Shown here one piece after another: positions 54,735 to 63,497 of a stretch of DNA of 64,000 nucleotides; positions within the stretch are counted from its first letter, which is position 1; every line of letters starts with the position of its first letter. The notes under the pieces are model-generated. The model did no database searches. It worked only from the letters and a program-made list of their open reading frames with translations, and had not been told where the DNA came from. The DNA comes from Prochlorococcus sp. AG-402-A21 (GTDB lineage: Bacteria; Cyanobacteriota; Cyanobacteriia; PCC-6307; Cyanobiaceae), in NCBI GenBank assembly GCA_003279655.1, contig QCHI01000004.1, positions 1 to 64,000 of the forward strand. Direction: 5' to 3'. The position numbers were made by a program, and so were the translations under genes.

Positions 54735-55224
54735 TACAGTATGCCCTGTGCCTCTAAACCAAAGGCCAATAAATGAATTTAATAGCATTAGAAATTCATG
54801 GATAATCTCCTGGCCTTTTTTAGAAAGGAAATTCTTCTACAGGAAATTAATGTTTAGTTGGTTATTAGTTACACCAGTTAGTTTAACAATATCTTATGGA
54901 AGCGATTACCTTAAAAACAACATTTTTGAACTCATATCTATAAGCCTTACTGCATCTCTTGCTTTTCCTATATTATTACTAATAAGGCAATGGTTGAGTT
55001 GGGTATACATATATAAACGCCTTAATTCTGAAAATATTGAGTACGAAGAATCTGGTTGGTATGATGGACAGACTTGGGAAAAACCAATTGATTGGAGAGC
55101 AAAAGACTTACTAATAGCTCAACACCAAATCAAACCTGTCTTAAATCATTTAGAAGTGATAATAATAATATTAAATTCAATTATTATATCTTCATTTTTA
55201 TTTATACTTTTAGGAATGAATTAA
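54727..55224 (+). CDS. CGLD27-family membrane protein
   Basis: A 165-residue protein with the CGLD27 pattern: CPVPLNQRPINEFNSIRNSWIISWP at the N-terminus, a helix pair in the middle, NIEYEESGWYDGQTWEKPIDWRAKDLLIAQHQIKPVL (about residues 99-135) and a final hydrophobic helix. CGLD27 (conserved in green lineage) proteins are plastid/cyanobacterial membrane proteins; a role in iron or photosynthetic homeostasis has been proposed but is not settled. Overlaps rsfS by 8 bases. Confidence 0.88.
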   Translation: MNNTVCPVPLNQRPINEFNSIRNSWIISWPFLERKFFYRKLMFSWLLVTPVSLTISYGSDYLKNNIFELISISLTASLAFPILLLIRQWLSWVYIYKRLNSENIEYEESGWYDGQTWEKPIDWRAKDLLIAQHQIKPVLNHLEVIIIILNSIIISSFLFILLGMN

Positions 55225-55227
55225 TAC

Positions 55228-56190
55228 ATGAATCTACAAAACAATTATTCAAATCACGGCAACAATTATTTAAAGGTTCTAGTAAAAAGAGGTTCAAGTG
55301 TTGAATCCATTCATAGAGCCCACGCTTCAATATGTGATACGAAAGGAAGGATATTAATGCAAGCAGGGTCATGTGAATATGAAACTTTCATACGATCCGC
55401 CTTAAAACCTTTCCAAGCATTACCATTCCTTACAAGTGGTGCTTCAGAAAAATACAATTTAGACAATAAGACATTAGCTCTGGCATGTGGTTCTCATAAG
55501 GGATCATCAGTACAGGCGAGAACCGCCTTCAAGCTACTTTGGAATGCTGAAATAGATATTAAAGAGCTGAAATGTCCAATCCCTCAAAATAGAGAAAGCA
55601 AACTTCAGCATAATTGCTCAGGAAAGCATTCAGCATTTCTCGCAACCTGCAAAAAAATGAACTGGGACCTCGATAGCTATTTAATGGGACATCATCCACT
55701 GCAGAAAGAAATATTCAGGAGAGTTTCCGAGTTGCTAAAAATACCAGCCGAAGAATTAATTGCCGAAAGAGATGACTGTGGTGCTCCAACATTACTTTTG
55801 CGTTTATCTCAAATGGCGGTTTTATATGCTCATTTATCTAGATCTGACCAACCTGAATTTGAAAAAATAACTCGTGCCATGACAACCCATCCAGACCTTG
55901 TTGCTGGAGAAGGATATTTTGATTCAGAATTAATAAAAAGAGGTCACAATAAAATAATCAGCAAAGGTGGAAGTGAAGGCATCCAATGTATTGGTCTTCT
56001 GGGGGAAGGTATGGGACTCTCAATAAAGGTTGAAGATGGTTCAAAAAGAGCAAAGCATGCAGTTGCTATACATCTGCTTCGACAACTCGAATGGATCACT
56101 CCATCAGCAATTGAAGAACTAGATGAAATCATCCTTCAGAAAAAGCAAGGTATTTTTATAGAAGTTGAAGGAGAATTAAAGATCCCCTAA
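55228..56190 (+). CDS. L-asparaginase II family protein
   Basis: A 320-residue protein of the asparaginase_II family (COG4448), the thermolabile type unlike E. coli AnsB. Recognisable are RGSSVESIHRAHASICD near the start, the AGSCEYETFIRSALKPFQALPF region (about 47-68), the central LQHNCSGKHSAFLATCKKMNW (about 131-151) and SEGIQCIGLLGEGMGLSIKVEDGSKRAKHAVA (about 249-280). Likely hydrolyses asparagine to aspartate and ammonia. It is 3 bases behind the CGLD27 gene and 52 bases before tRNA-fMet. Confidence 0.9.
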   Translation: MNLQNNYSNHGNNYLKVLVKRGSSVESIHRAHASICDTKGRILMQAGSCEYETFIRSALKPFQALPFLTSGASEKYNLDNKTLALACGSHKGSSVQARTAFKLLWNAEIDIKELKCPIPQNRESKLQHNCSGKHSAFLATCKKMNWDLDSYLMGHHPLQKEIFRRVSELLKIPAEELIAERDDCGAPTLLLRLSQMAVLYAHLSRSDQPEFEKITRAMTTHPDLVAGEGYFDSELIKRGHNKIISKGGSEGIQCIGLLGEGMGLSIKVEDGSKRAKHAVAIHLLRQLEWITPSAIEELDEIILQKKQGIFIEVEGELKIP

Positions 56191-56242
56191 CCCAAACAAA
56201 CTAGTATTTTACGTCACATAAAGATGTATGCTTTTAATGCTT

Positions 56243-56319
<77 letters not shown>

Positions 56320-56326
56320 ATTAACC

Positions 56327-56353
56327 AAAAGCCTGCTAAAGCGGGCTTTTTTA
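56327..56353 (+). terminator. Rho-independent terminator after tRNA-fMet
   Basis: Hairpin AAAGCCTGC-taaa-GCGGGCTTT (one G-T pair) followed by a run of T residues. It lies 7 bases past the tRNA CCA end and would end the DUF3318-rsfS-CGLD27-asparaginase-tRNA read-through. Confidence 0.9.
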
Positions 56354-56431
56354 TTGAATTCAATACATCTTTAAATAAAAATTTTTAAAAGTTTTAGAAA
56401 TATTATCGGAGAAATATAGTCATATTTAATA

Positions 56432-56596
56432 TTGGCAAAAAAGCAATTTGCAATACTTCTACTTGTCTCGAAACACAAAAGTATTAATTTTAAATACCCC
56501 ACACAACCAAACAAGAAGAAATACTTCAGAGTTTTTTTAAGGATATCAGAAGATGAATATGATCAATCTTTAAGACAAGGGCTAAGCTATACATAA
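56432..56596 (+). CDS. Possible small protein (54 aa, TTG start)
   Basis: An open frame with TTG start at 56432 and TAA at 56596. It starts MAKKQFAILLLVSKHKSINF and ends with an acidic stretch VFLRISEDEYDQSL. Composition is protein-like, but no ATG is available (in-frame stop at 56417-56419) and no partner is known. It lies within a 370-base stretch (56320-56689) that otherwise holds only the tRNA terminator. Confidence 0.3.
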   Translation: MAKKQFAILLLVSKHKSINFKYPTQPNKKKYFRVFLRISEDEYDQSLRQGLSYT

Positions 56597-56689
56597 AAAG
56601 TAGTTTTCACATATTTATAAAGTTTTAGTAAGACAATAATAAGAAAAATAATTAATTGAATTGAACTATTTAGAAAGAGGAAAGATCAA

Positions 56690-57736
56690 TTAGGAATAAC
56701 CATTTGGATTTTTCATCTGCCAATTCCAGCCATCCAAGCAAATTTGTTCTAGAGATCTCAATGGGGTCCAACCTAATAATTTTTTGGCTTTTGAAATATC
56801 TGCATAACATTGAGCGACATCGCCATCTCTTCTACTTTGAATTGAAAACGGAATTTGACGACCTGTAGACAACTCGAATTGCTTAATAATATCAAATACA
56901 GAATATCCTTTACCAGAGCCTAAATTAATAAATTCCATACATGATTGTTTTGAATTCAAATAATCAAGTGAGGCTAAATGACCTTCAGATAAATCAATGA
57001 TATGAATGTAATCACGAATGCCTGAACCATCTTTCGTATCCCAATCATCGCCAAAAACTTTTAGACGTTTTTGTCTTCCTATTGCTACTTGCGTTATAAA
57101 TGGAAATAGATTGCTTGGAAGGCCTATGGGATCTTCACCAATCAAGCCAGATGCATGCGCACCAACTGGATTGAAATAACGTAAGGAACAGATTTTCCAT
57201 AAATTATTATTAGATTTATATAAATCATAAAACATATTTTCGATTGCGACTTTGGTATTTCCATATGGGTTTATTGGTGAGATATTGTGATCTTCTTTAA
57301 TAGGGACAGAATCCCCCAAACCATAGATAGTGGCACTACTACTAAAAACTAAGGAGTAACATTCATATTTTTTCATCGTAAGCAAGAGATTATTAGTACC
57401 ACATACATTTATATCCCAATATTGAAGAGGATTAATCAATGAGTCAGATACAGATTTTAATCCTGCTAAATGTATAACTGTATCTATAGGTTTAAATTTG
57501 CTAATCGAATCATAAAAAACACTATCAATGAGTTTTTTGTCTCTAATATCACCTTTAATAGTTGTTAAATTATAGTTTAAATTATTATTATCAAAATAAT
57601 TTTTTATTCGATCAATAACATTAGGTGAACTATTAACAAAGGAATCTAAAATTATTACATCATATCCTCTTTCTAGCAGCAACAAAGCTATATGTGAACC
57701 AATAAATCCAGAACCACCAGTTAAAAGTACCCTCAT
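56690..57736 (-). CDS. galE: UDP-glucose 4-epimerase
   Basis: A 348-residue extended short-chain dehydrogenase. NAD-binding motif LLTGGSGFIGSHIALLLLERGYDVIILD (residues 4-31), catalytic Ser region VFSSSATIYG (about 124-133), Tyr-x3-Lys in NPYGNTKVAIE (about 150-160) and the GalE-type VFGDDWDTKDGSGIRDYIHIIDL (about 230-252) are all present. It interconverts UDP-glucose and UDP-galactose for surface glycans and galactolipid-type sugars. Start at the ATG at 57736; upstream frame to 57763 is not family sequence. Confidence 0.95.
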   Translation of the reverse strand: MRVLLTGGSGFIGSHIALLLLERGYDVIILDSFVNSSPNVIDRIKNYFDNNNLNYNLTTIKGDIRDKKLIDSVFYDSISKFKPIDTVIHLAGLKSVSDSLINPLQYWDINVCGTNNLLLTMKKYECYSLVFSSSATIYGLGDSVPIKEDHNISPINPYGNTKVAIENMFYDLYKSNNNLWKICSLRYFNPVGAHASGLIGEDPIGLPSNLFPFITQVAIGRQKRLKVFGDDWDTKDGSGIRDYIHIIDLSEGHLASLDYLNSKQSCMEFINLGSGKGYSVFDIIKQFELSTGRQIPFSIQSRRDGDVAQCYADISKAKKLLGWTPLRSLEQICLDGWNWQMKNPNGYS

Positions 57737-57763
57737 AATAGATAGATATAAATAAAATACCAA

Positions 57764-58096
57764 ACGTAAATCAACATCACTTTAAAAAAGGAAGAGCTTT
57801 TTCTCAAGAATTCTAAATCACAGATTAGCATCTAATTCAAACCCTATTTGAGACAAATTTGATCTGTTAGGAAATCCCTTATAAAATTCTATGATGTTAT
57901 TGTAAGAATCTCTTTGATTTCATCTAATGTATATAACATTACTATGTAAGCCAAAAAAATATTCAAAAAATTTTATTATTGCGTCGCAGAATAAATTATG
58001 CTCTCACCTGATAGGAGAACAAATAGATTAGTATTTAAATAAAAGCAGACACTTATTATAATAAGATATAAAACCTATTAATCACAAACTATATAA
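57764..58096. other. Gene-free stretch between galE and the 56-aa ORF
   Basis: About 330 bases of AT-rich sequence. I see no ORF with protein-like composition, tRNA, or clear hairpin terminator. It must hold the galE promoter on the minus strand and any promoter for the small plus-strand ORF at 58097. TATAAT-like motifs abound because of base composition, so none is singled out. Confidence 0.4.
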
Positions 58097-58267
58097 ATGA
58101 AAAAAGACAATCTCAAGAGAATCATTAAACAATTTGAAACTTTGATAGAGGAGTTAAAAAGTGAGGTCTACTCTGATAAAGATTCATATGTTCATCCGTG
58201 GGATGAACATATGAAAAACACCCCCAGAATAATAAATTCTGAAGACGATGATGGCTATACTGATTAG
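58097..58267 (+). CDS. Small acidic hypothetical protein with internal hairpin
   Basis: A 56-codon frame from the ATG at 58097 (MKKDNLKRIIKQFETLIEEL) to TAG. The first half is an amphipathic charged helix; the second half is acidic and ends EDDDGYTD. Codons 29-40 (SYVHPWDEHMK region) are encoded by a perfect 15-bp inverted repeat with a 3-nt loop. Protein function unknown. The hairpin may be the selected feature rather than the peptide. Confidence 0.5.
   Translation: MKKDNLKRIIKQFETLIEELKSEVYSDKDSYVHPWDEHMKNTPRIINSEDDDGYTD
58183..58215. repeat. Perfect 15-bp inverted repeat with 3-nt loop
   Basis: ttcatatgttcatcc (58183-58197), gtg, ggatgaacatatgaa (58201-58215). The arms are exact reverse complements and would form a very stable RNA hairpin within the small ORF at 58097-58267. 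No T-run follows directly (aaaac), so it is not a usual terminator on the plus strand. Confidence 0.8.
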
Positions 58268-58390
58268 TGTTATTTTCTGACGTACAAAAAATTAAACAAA
58301 CCTAAAGAATAATTCAACTTGGTTTTTTAGTAGATTTACCTATTGCTATAAAACAAAATTAAATGCAAATTGTGAAAAAAGAATTTGCTA

Positions 58391-58582
58391 ATGGCTCCTT
58401 TACCTAAACTTGTAAAAGCCACCCCACAAGGAGGGACTATTCATAAATATCAACTTTCAGGCGGAAAAACCTCTTTCATGAGATATCTAGGCTGCTACCT
58501 TGGAACTTGTAAATTCTGTAATGATATGGAGGAAGCATCTGAATTTGTATCAAGCATAGAGGTTTCCCCAAAAACCCTTTGA
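58391..58582 (+). CDS. Small cysteine-containing hypothetical protein (63 aa)
   Basis: Start at the ATG at 58391 (MAPLPKLVKATPQGGTIHKY); a TTG six bases upstream is the alternative. It has the core SGGKTSFMRYLGCYLGTCKFCNDMEEA with Cys-x4-Cys-x2-Cys, which could bind a metal or cluster or form a disulfide. C-terminus is acidic/serine-rich. No family known. The 190 bases after it hold only a possible promoter for the Rieske gene. Confidence 0.6.
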   Translation: MAPLPKLVKATPQGGTIHKYQLSGGKTSFMRYLGCYLGTCKFCNDMEEASEFVSSIEVSPKTL

Positions 58583-58775
58583 AGAACTGTTTTCTAGGAG
58601 ACAATAACCACTTAAAAGAATTGGCTTTAACAGCAAACAAACGTAGAGGTTTTTTTATGTAAATTTAATCGATACTAGAAGGCATTAGGTGCTATTTTTT
58701 TTGGGTCTTTAAACATATAAGGAGAATACTCTTTTGATGAGAAAATTTTTATCTCACTAAAAGATCCACTCGGTT

Positions 58776-60110
58776 ATGAAAGAAGAAAAAGGAAAAGAAA
58801 ATAATTCACTTGAATATGAGACTAATAATCTCATTAGATCTTCTTTTAATGAGAAAGAAAGTGTAAAAGACATAGAGAATATTGCTTCAAAACCCTCCAA
58901 CCAATTAACTAATGGACTATTAGGTTGGTATTCGGTCTCAAGCAGCGAGTCGGTTAAGGATGGCAAATTAAATCATTTCACGATTTATAATGAACCACTT
59001 GTTTTGTATCGAGATAGAGAGGGTATTGTTCGATGTGTAAAAGATGTATGCCCTCATAGAGGGGCTTCGTTTTTAGGCGGTGAAGTTATTAATGGCCAAC
59101 TTGTTTGTCCTTATCATGGTGCAAGATTCTCCTCGCAAGGTAGTTGTACAAATCTAGACAGAATAACTTGTCAACATATTATTGATTCTAATTATGATAA
59201 TTATGCAAAAAGCATAAAGCTTTTCCAGTATCCTTGTGTAGAAAAAGAAGGCTATATATACATTTACTATACTGGAACACCTCTTGCAAATATTGAAGAC
59301 TTTGAAATAAAATCATCCATTAATAGCCTCCTTCCTGATTCATACGGATTTCCTTCGTTAGAATATGAATATGAAGAGGTATATGTAGATTTCAAAGCAG
59401 ATTGGGCAAGAATTATTGAAAATCATCTGGATATATTACATGTATTCTGGATGCACGGAGACACTATCCCAGACAAGAATGTAAACCGAGAAACTATAAC
59501 TAGTTTCAATCAAAAAATAAAACGAGATCATAGGCAGATTGAAAGTATTTATTCATATAAAACAAATGGTCAAAATGAGTTTATAAGAATAAAATTCGTA
59601 CCTCCAGGAAGAATTTTTATATATAAAGGCTCACCAGAAAGTACTAGATATATTCAAGTTCTTGATCATATTCCCCTTGGAAATAATAAAGCAAGGGTCA
59701 TCGTAAGACATTATAGGAAATTTCTAAAAAATAAATTATTTACGAACTTAGTACTATTTAGCCATCTACAAAGAAAAACTTTTTATAAGATTTTTAGTGA
59801 GGATTATTTGGTTTTAAAAACCCAAACATTTAATGATCAGATGGGATACATACAAAAGGACAATGTTAAATTATTGGGAGAAGACAAAATGGTTCAATAT
59901 TACTGGGATTGGCTCCAGAATGCCTTAAATAAAGAAAAGCCATGGGACTTACATCCGACTAATTCATTAACTAACTCAGTCCATGAAGATAGAGGGATGC
60001 AATATCCACCAGAGAATCCAAATATGGCAATAAAAAATAATAGAAAGATCCTTATTAAACTTTTAACTAGATTATTATTCCCAATAAGTTTCATTCTATT
60101 GTTAATTTAA
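58776..60110 (+). CDS. Rieske-type oxygenase, pheophorbide a oxygenase-like
   Basis: A 444-residue Rieske non-heme iron oxygenase. Rieske ligands are Cys92, His94, Cys111 and His114 (VCPHRGASFLGG and VCPYHGARFSS). The mononuclear iron site is ENHLDILHVFWMH with Asp219, His222 and His227. The last about 25 residues are hydrophobic and would anchor it in a membrane. Overall build is that of the PAO/TIC55/CAO group acting on tetrapyrroles or other hydrophobic substrates. The exact substrate is not known. It needs electrons from ferredoxin or another donor. Confidence 0.88.
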   Translation: MKEEKGKENNSLEYETNNLIRSSFNEKESVKDIENIASKPSNQLTNGLLGWYSVSSSESVKDGKLNHFTIYNEPLVLYRDREGIVRCVKDVCPHRGASFLGGEVINGQLVCPYHGARFSSQGSCTNLDRITCQHIIDSNYDNYAKSIKLFQYPCVEKEGYIYIYYTGTPLANIEDFEIKSSINSLLPDSYGFPSLEYEYEEVYVDFKADWARIIENHLDILHVFWMHGDTIPDKNVNRETITSFNQKIKRDHRQIESIYSYKTNGQNEFIRIKFVPPGRIFIYKGSPESTRYIQVLDHIPLGNNKARVIVRHYRKFLKNKLFTNLVLFSHLQRKTFYKIFSEDYLVLKTQTFNDQMGYIQKDNVKLLGEDKMVQYYWDWLQNALNKEKPWDLHPTNSLTNSVHEDRGMQYPPENPNMAIKNNRKILIKLLTRLLFPISFILLLI

Positions 60111-60144
60111 TTAAAATTGATTATTAATTTAATGTTACATATAG

Positions 60145-60957
60145 ATGAGACTTGAAACCGAAAAACCATTGATTGACTGGGCTAGTTTAAAAAATATAAA
60201 TGTATCTATTGATCAAAAGGTAATTCTTTCAAATATCAATATAAATCTAAATTTTGGGGAGAATACACTTATATTAGGACCAAATGGATCAGGTAAATCA
60301 ACCTTTTTAAAGTTATTAAATAGATCAATTTATCCAATCAGCTCAATTAATAGTTCTTTTAAGCTATTCAATAAAGAAGACATAAATATTTGGGATATAA
60401 GAAAAAAGATTGGATTTCTATTTAAAGAAATGGAGCAAAGAGTAAAGGCTGGAGTCAGTCTATACGATGTAATTATCTCAGGGTTTTCTGGTACATTTAA
60501 TTCTAGATATTCAAGTCTAATTTCAGAAAAAGACAAAATTAAAATTGATAAACTAATAAATGAATGGGAACTTAATAATATTGTTTACAATGAGTTTAAA
60601 TCTTTGTCTGATGGTCAAAAAAGAAGAGCTTTGCTTGCAAGAGCTCTTGTTTATGAGCCTGAAATACTAGTCCTTGATGAGCCTTTTTGTAATTTAGATA
60701 TAAAATCTAATTTCATATTGAATCGAAACCTAAATAAATTGATCAACCAATCAATAAATATAGTTTATGTTACTCACAATTTAGAATCTGTTTTAGCTAA
60801 GACTAATAGAGTTATTTTAATAAAAGAAGGTAAAATATTAAATCATGGTAGTCCTAATGAATTATTTACTTCAAAAATACTTAGCGATCTTTTCAATATA
60901 TCTATCGATATAAAAAAGCAAAATGGATACTGGAGAATGCTCCCATTAAACAACTAA
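60145..60957 (+). CDS. ABC transporter ATP-binding protein without adjacent permease
   Basis: A 270-residue ATPase. Walker A LILGPNGSGKSTFLKLL (about residues 49-65), Q-loop region FLFKEMEQRV, signature SLSDGQKRRALLARALV (normally LSGGQ, here LSDGQ) and Walker B PEILVLDEPFCNLD, with VTHNLE as H-loop, are present. It resembles the ModF/ABC-F-neighbour or cobalt/heme-type soluble ATPases, but no membrane component is next to it. It follows the Rieske gene by 34 bases. Substrate unknown. Confidence 0.85.
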   Translation: MRLETEKPLIDWASLKNINVSIDQKVILSNININLNFGENTLILGPNGSGKSTFLKLLNRSIYPISSINSSFKLFNKEDINIWDIRKKIGFLFKEMEQRVKAGVSLYDVIISGFSGTFNSRYSSLISEKDKIKIDKLINEWELNNIVYNEFKSLSDGQKRRALLARALVYEPEILVLDEPFCNLDIKSNFILNRNLNKLINQSINIVYVTHNLESVLAKTNRVILIKEGKILNHGSPNELFTSKILSDLFNISIDIKKQNGYWRMLPLNN

Positions 60958-61169
60958 ATAATCACAAGAATAATGGCAAGAATTAATATGCAAAGAAAGA
61001 ATAGATATTTATTATTTAATGAATATTTACTAAAATAATTTATATTCTTTTTTCTACGTCCTCCAACGCCAAGAGGGGTTCCGCACGCATTGCATACCAA
61101 TCTTCCAGACAATGCACGATCAGCTCTCATATTAGAGCTTCCACAAACTAAGCATTTATTTGCAATCAT
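60954..61169 (-). CDS. Zinc-ribbon membrane protein
   Basis: A 71-residue protein with an N-terminal four-cysteine zinc ribbon (Cys6-x2-Cys9 in KCLVCGSS and Cys26-x2-Cys29 in LVCNACGTPLG), followed by a basic linker GVGGRRKKN and a C-terminal hydrophobic helix (LFFLCILILAIILVII). This suggests a small membrane-tethered zinc protein. The GTPLG after the second pair is like the zinc-ribbon heads of some cyanobacterial membrane proteins. Its 3' end overlaps the ABC gene by 4 bases. Confidence 0.7.
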   Translation of the reverse strand: MIANKCLVCGSSNMRADRALSGRLVCNACGTPLGVGGRRKKNINYFSKYSLNNKYLFFLCILILAIILVII

Positions 61170-61179
61170 TACAGTTAAA

Positions 61180-61908
61180 TTAATTCAATACATCATCAAG
61201 GAATGATAAAGGTGCACTCATTTTTCTAGCGTAACCTAAAAGACTTTCGGAAATATATTCATACATCACCTCATCTTTTTCATTTAATAGTATTGTTGCC
61301 CCCCTTTGAGTTAGGAATTTGGCATCAGGAACATAAGTTTTCCAATTAGAAAGAATTTCAATCATATTCATAAGTCTCCTAGTAGCCAATTCAAAAGGGC
61401 GTAAATTTTGATTTTTAGAAAAAATATTAAACATTTTGCCTTTCAATAAAGAGAAAGGTCCAATATTTATAGCCTCATCAGAAGCAAATATACTCTTTGC
61501 ATTTTTATCCCCAAAATAACCTCTTAAAACCTCCTTAATCGTACCTTTAGAACTTATACCCGCACACATCACCAATAAATTGAATATTGCAGGCATTGGA
61601 GAGACAAAACCTTCTTTCAGATTCAGTTTTTTATGAAGGTCCGCATTTTTTACTGCAATAACATTTTTGGTATCAATATTGTTGAATTTACAAAAAACTT
61701 CTTTAGACCTTTCGCTCCCAATACCTATCAGTATCAAATCAAGCGAATGATTAGCGAGTTTCTTTGAATTGGCTGATAATTGTTGACAGTATTCAAAACT
61801 GTCAAAATCACCAAAAGAACCAAGCAAAACTAAGAGGCTTTTTCTTTGATCGAGAAAAATTCTCTCTTTCCCAAAAAACTCATTAATGACATTTTTATAA
61901 TTCATCAA
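61180..61908 (-). CDS. Peroxiredoxin-like (AhpC/TSA_2-type) protein without active-site cysteine
   Basis: A 242-residue thioredoxin-fold protein of the peroxiredoxin-like type. The first strand LLVLLGSFGDFDSFEYCQQL (about residues 25-44) is where relatives carry a CxxC or Cys active site; here it is SFGDFDS, with a single later Cys. ANSKKLANHSLDLILIGIGS, SMPAIFNLLVM and LLNEKDEVMYEY strands follow. A lost catalytic cysteine suggests a non-enzymatic or altered role. It is 10 bases upstream of the zinc-ribbon gene. Confidence 0.65.
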   Translation of the reverse strand: MMNYKNVINEFFGKERIFLDQRKSLLVLLGSFGDFDSFEYCQQLSANSKKLANHSLDLILIGIGSERSKEVFCKFNNIDTKNVIAVKNADLHKKLNLKEGFVSPMPAIFNLLVMCAGISSKGTIKEVLRGYFGDKNAKSIFASDEAINIGPFSLLKGKMFNIFSKNQNLRPFELATRRLMNMIEILSNWKTYVPDAKFLTQRGATILLNEKDEVMYEYISESLLGYARKMSAPLSFLDDVLN

Positions 61909-62157
61909 TAATTTAGGTTTGTTTTCAAAATAACAAACTCATTCATTGGATTCCTGGCTTTGAGTATATGCATAGGTAAATATCTTAGTGACTATAAGGA
62001 CTTTAAGGATCAAATCTTCTCCTAACACGAAGATCAAATTTAGTAGCAGATGTTCGTGAAATATGTACAAAACCTACAATTTCAATAAGCAATGTGAAGG
62101 GATATGGAACTTACAGACCTATAAATATATCCTCTTACTGTTCTTTGTTTATTTCTC

Positions 62158-63216
62158 GTGCAGACCTACGGGAATCCTAGCGTTACCTATGACTGGTACG
62201 CGGGTAATTCAGGGACGGCCAATCGCTCCGGAAAATTCATCGCTGCGCATGCTGCCCATGCTGGTTTGATGATGTTCTGGGCAGGTGCGTTCACTCTATT
62301 TGAGCTAGCTCGTTATGACTCATCCGTTGCGATGGGTAATCAAAACTTGATCTGCTTGCCTCACCTTGCACAACTTGGAATAGGTGGAATCGAAAACGGT
62401 GTAATAACTGAGCCTTACGGTTGCACAGTTATTGCTGTACTTCACCTAATTTTCTCTGGTGTTCTTGGTGCTGGTGGAATTCTTCACTCCACAAGATATG
62501 ACGGTGATTTAGGAAACTATCCTGAAGGAAGTCGTCCTAAAAAGTTTGACTTCGAGTGGGACGATCCAGACAAACTTACATTTATTCTTGGTCATCACCT
62601 TATTTTCCTAGGTTTGGCTAACATTCAATTCGTTGAATGGGCTCAATATCATGGTATTTGGGATACTGCTTTAGGAGCTACTCGTACAGTTTCTTACAAC
62701 CTTGATCTAGGAATGATCTGGAATCACCAGGCTGATTTCTTACAAATCAACAGCTTGGAAGATGTTATGGGCGGTCATGCTTTCTTGGCATTCTTCCAAA
62801 TAATTGGTGGTGCATTCCATATCATCACTAAGCAATTCGGTGAGTACACAGAATTCAAAGGTAAAGGACTTCTATCAGCAGAAGCTGTCCTTTCATACTC
62901 TCTAGCTGGTGTTGGCTACTGTGCACTTGTTGCAGCTTTCTGGAGTTCAACAAACACAACTGTCTACTCAACAGAATTCTTTGGAGATGTACTTCAACTC
63001 AAGTTTGATTTCGCTCCTTATTTTGTTGATACCGACTCGTCACTAGCAACTGGAGCTCATACAGCAAGAGCTTGGTTAGCTAATGTTCACTTCTATCTTG
63101 GCTTCTTCTTCATTCAGGGACATCTCTGGCATGCATTAAGGGCTATGGGATTTGACTTCAGACGCGTAGGTAAAGCGTTCGACAATATGGAAAACGCAAA
63201 AATCACTAACGGTTAA
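62158..63216 (+). CDS. pcb: Chlorophyll a/b-binding light-harvesting protein Pcb
   Basis: A 352-residue six-helix antenna protein of the Pcb/IsiA/CP43 family, the main light-harvesting protein of Prochlorococcus, binding divinyl chlorophyll a and b around photosystem I or II. It starts MQTYGNPSVTYDWYAGNSG at a GTG, the family N-terminus. Conserved His residues (FIAAHAAHAGLM, VLHLIFSGVLGAGG, LGHHLIFLGLANIQFV, GGHAFLAFFQIIGGAFHI) and C-terminal FFIQGHLWHALRAMGFDFRR are present. The large CP43-type lumenal loop is absent, as expected. Codon use is richer in C-ending codons (ttc, aac, gac) than neighbours, fitting high expression. The exact Pcb paralogue is not determined. Confidence 0.95.
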   Translation: MQTYGNPSVTYDWYAGNSGTANRSGKFIAAHAAHAGLMMFWAGAFTLFELARYDSSVAMGNQNLICLPHLAQLGIGGIENGVITEPYGCTVIAVLHLIFSGVLGAGGILHSTRYDGDLGNYPEGSRPKKFDFEWDDPDKLTFILGHHLIFLGLANIQFVEWAQYHGIWDTALGATRTVSYNLDLGMIWNHQADFLQINSLEDVMGGHAFLAFFQIIGGAFHIITKQFGEYTEFKGKGLLSAEAVLSYSLAGVGYCALVAAFWSSTNTTVYSTEFFGDVLQLKFDFAPYFVDTDSSLATGAHTARAWLANVHFYLGFFFIQGHLWHALRAMGFDFRRVGKAFDNMENAKITNG

Positions 63217-63253
63217 TTAATTAATCTAATTTATTAATCACATCAGTGAACTT

Positions 63254-63279
63254 AAAAGGCCCGCTTGCGGGCCTTTTTT
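63254..63279 (+). terminator. Rho-independent terminator of pcb
   Basis: Stem aaaaggcccgc and gcgggcctttt with a tt tip, followed by a short T run. It starts 38 bases after the pcb stop. GC-rich stem and T tail are textbook, so pcb is probably a single-gene unit and the downstream Crp-type gene needs its own promoter. Confidence 0.92.
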
Positions 63280-63497
63280 AATGCGATCCTTTAGTAGAAA
63301 TAAATACAAACCTGATAACACTAATGTCACAATCAACTAACTAAACTCTGAAAATTGAACAAAAGAATGCCAGTTGATGTGACTTTTTATACGTAGATCA
63401 GCAAAAACTCTCAAGAGCTTGTTGCTATTGAGAATCGGTTGCAAAAAGGATTGAATTTTGTGTAAATTAGAGATCCATCAAGCTCCTTTTGTTTTTA

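Noticed and set aside
61917-61938. Small inverted repeat gtttgtt / aacaaac upstream of pcb
   Set aside because: Only 7-bp arms in AT-rich DNA, and it lies about 220 bases from the pcb start; too weak to call.
62063-62269. Open frame overlapping the pcb start
   Set aside because: Another frame of the pcb leader and first codons; the peptide has no protein-like pattern and the MQTYGNP start is clear.
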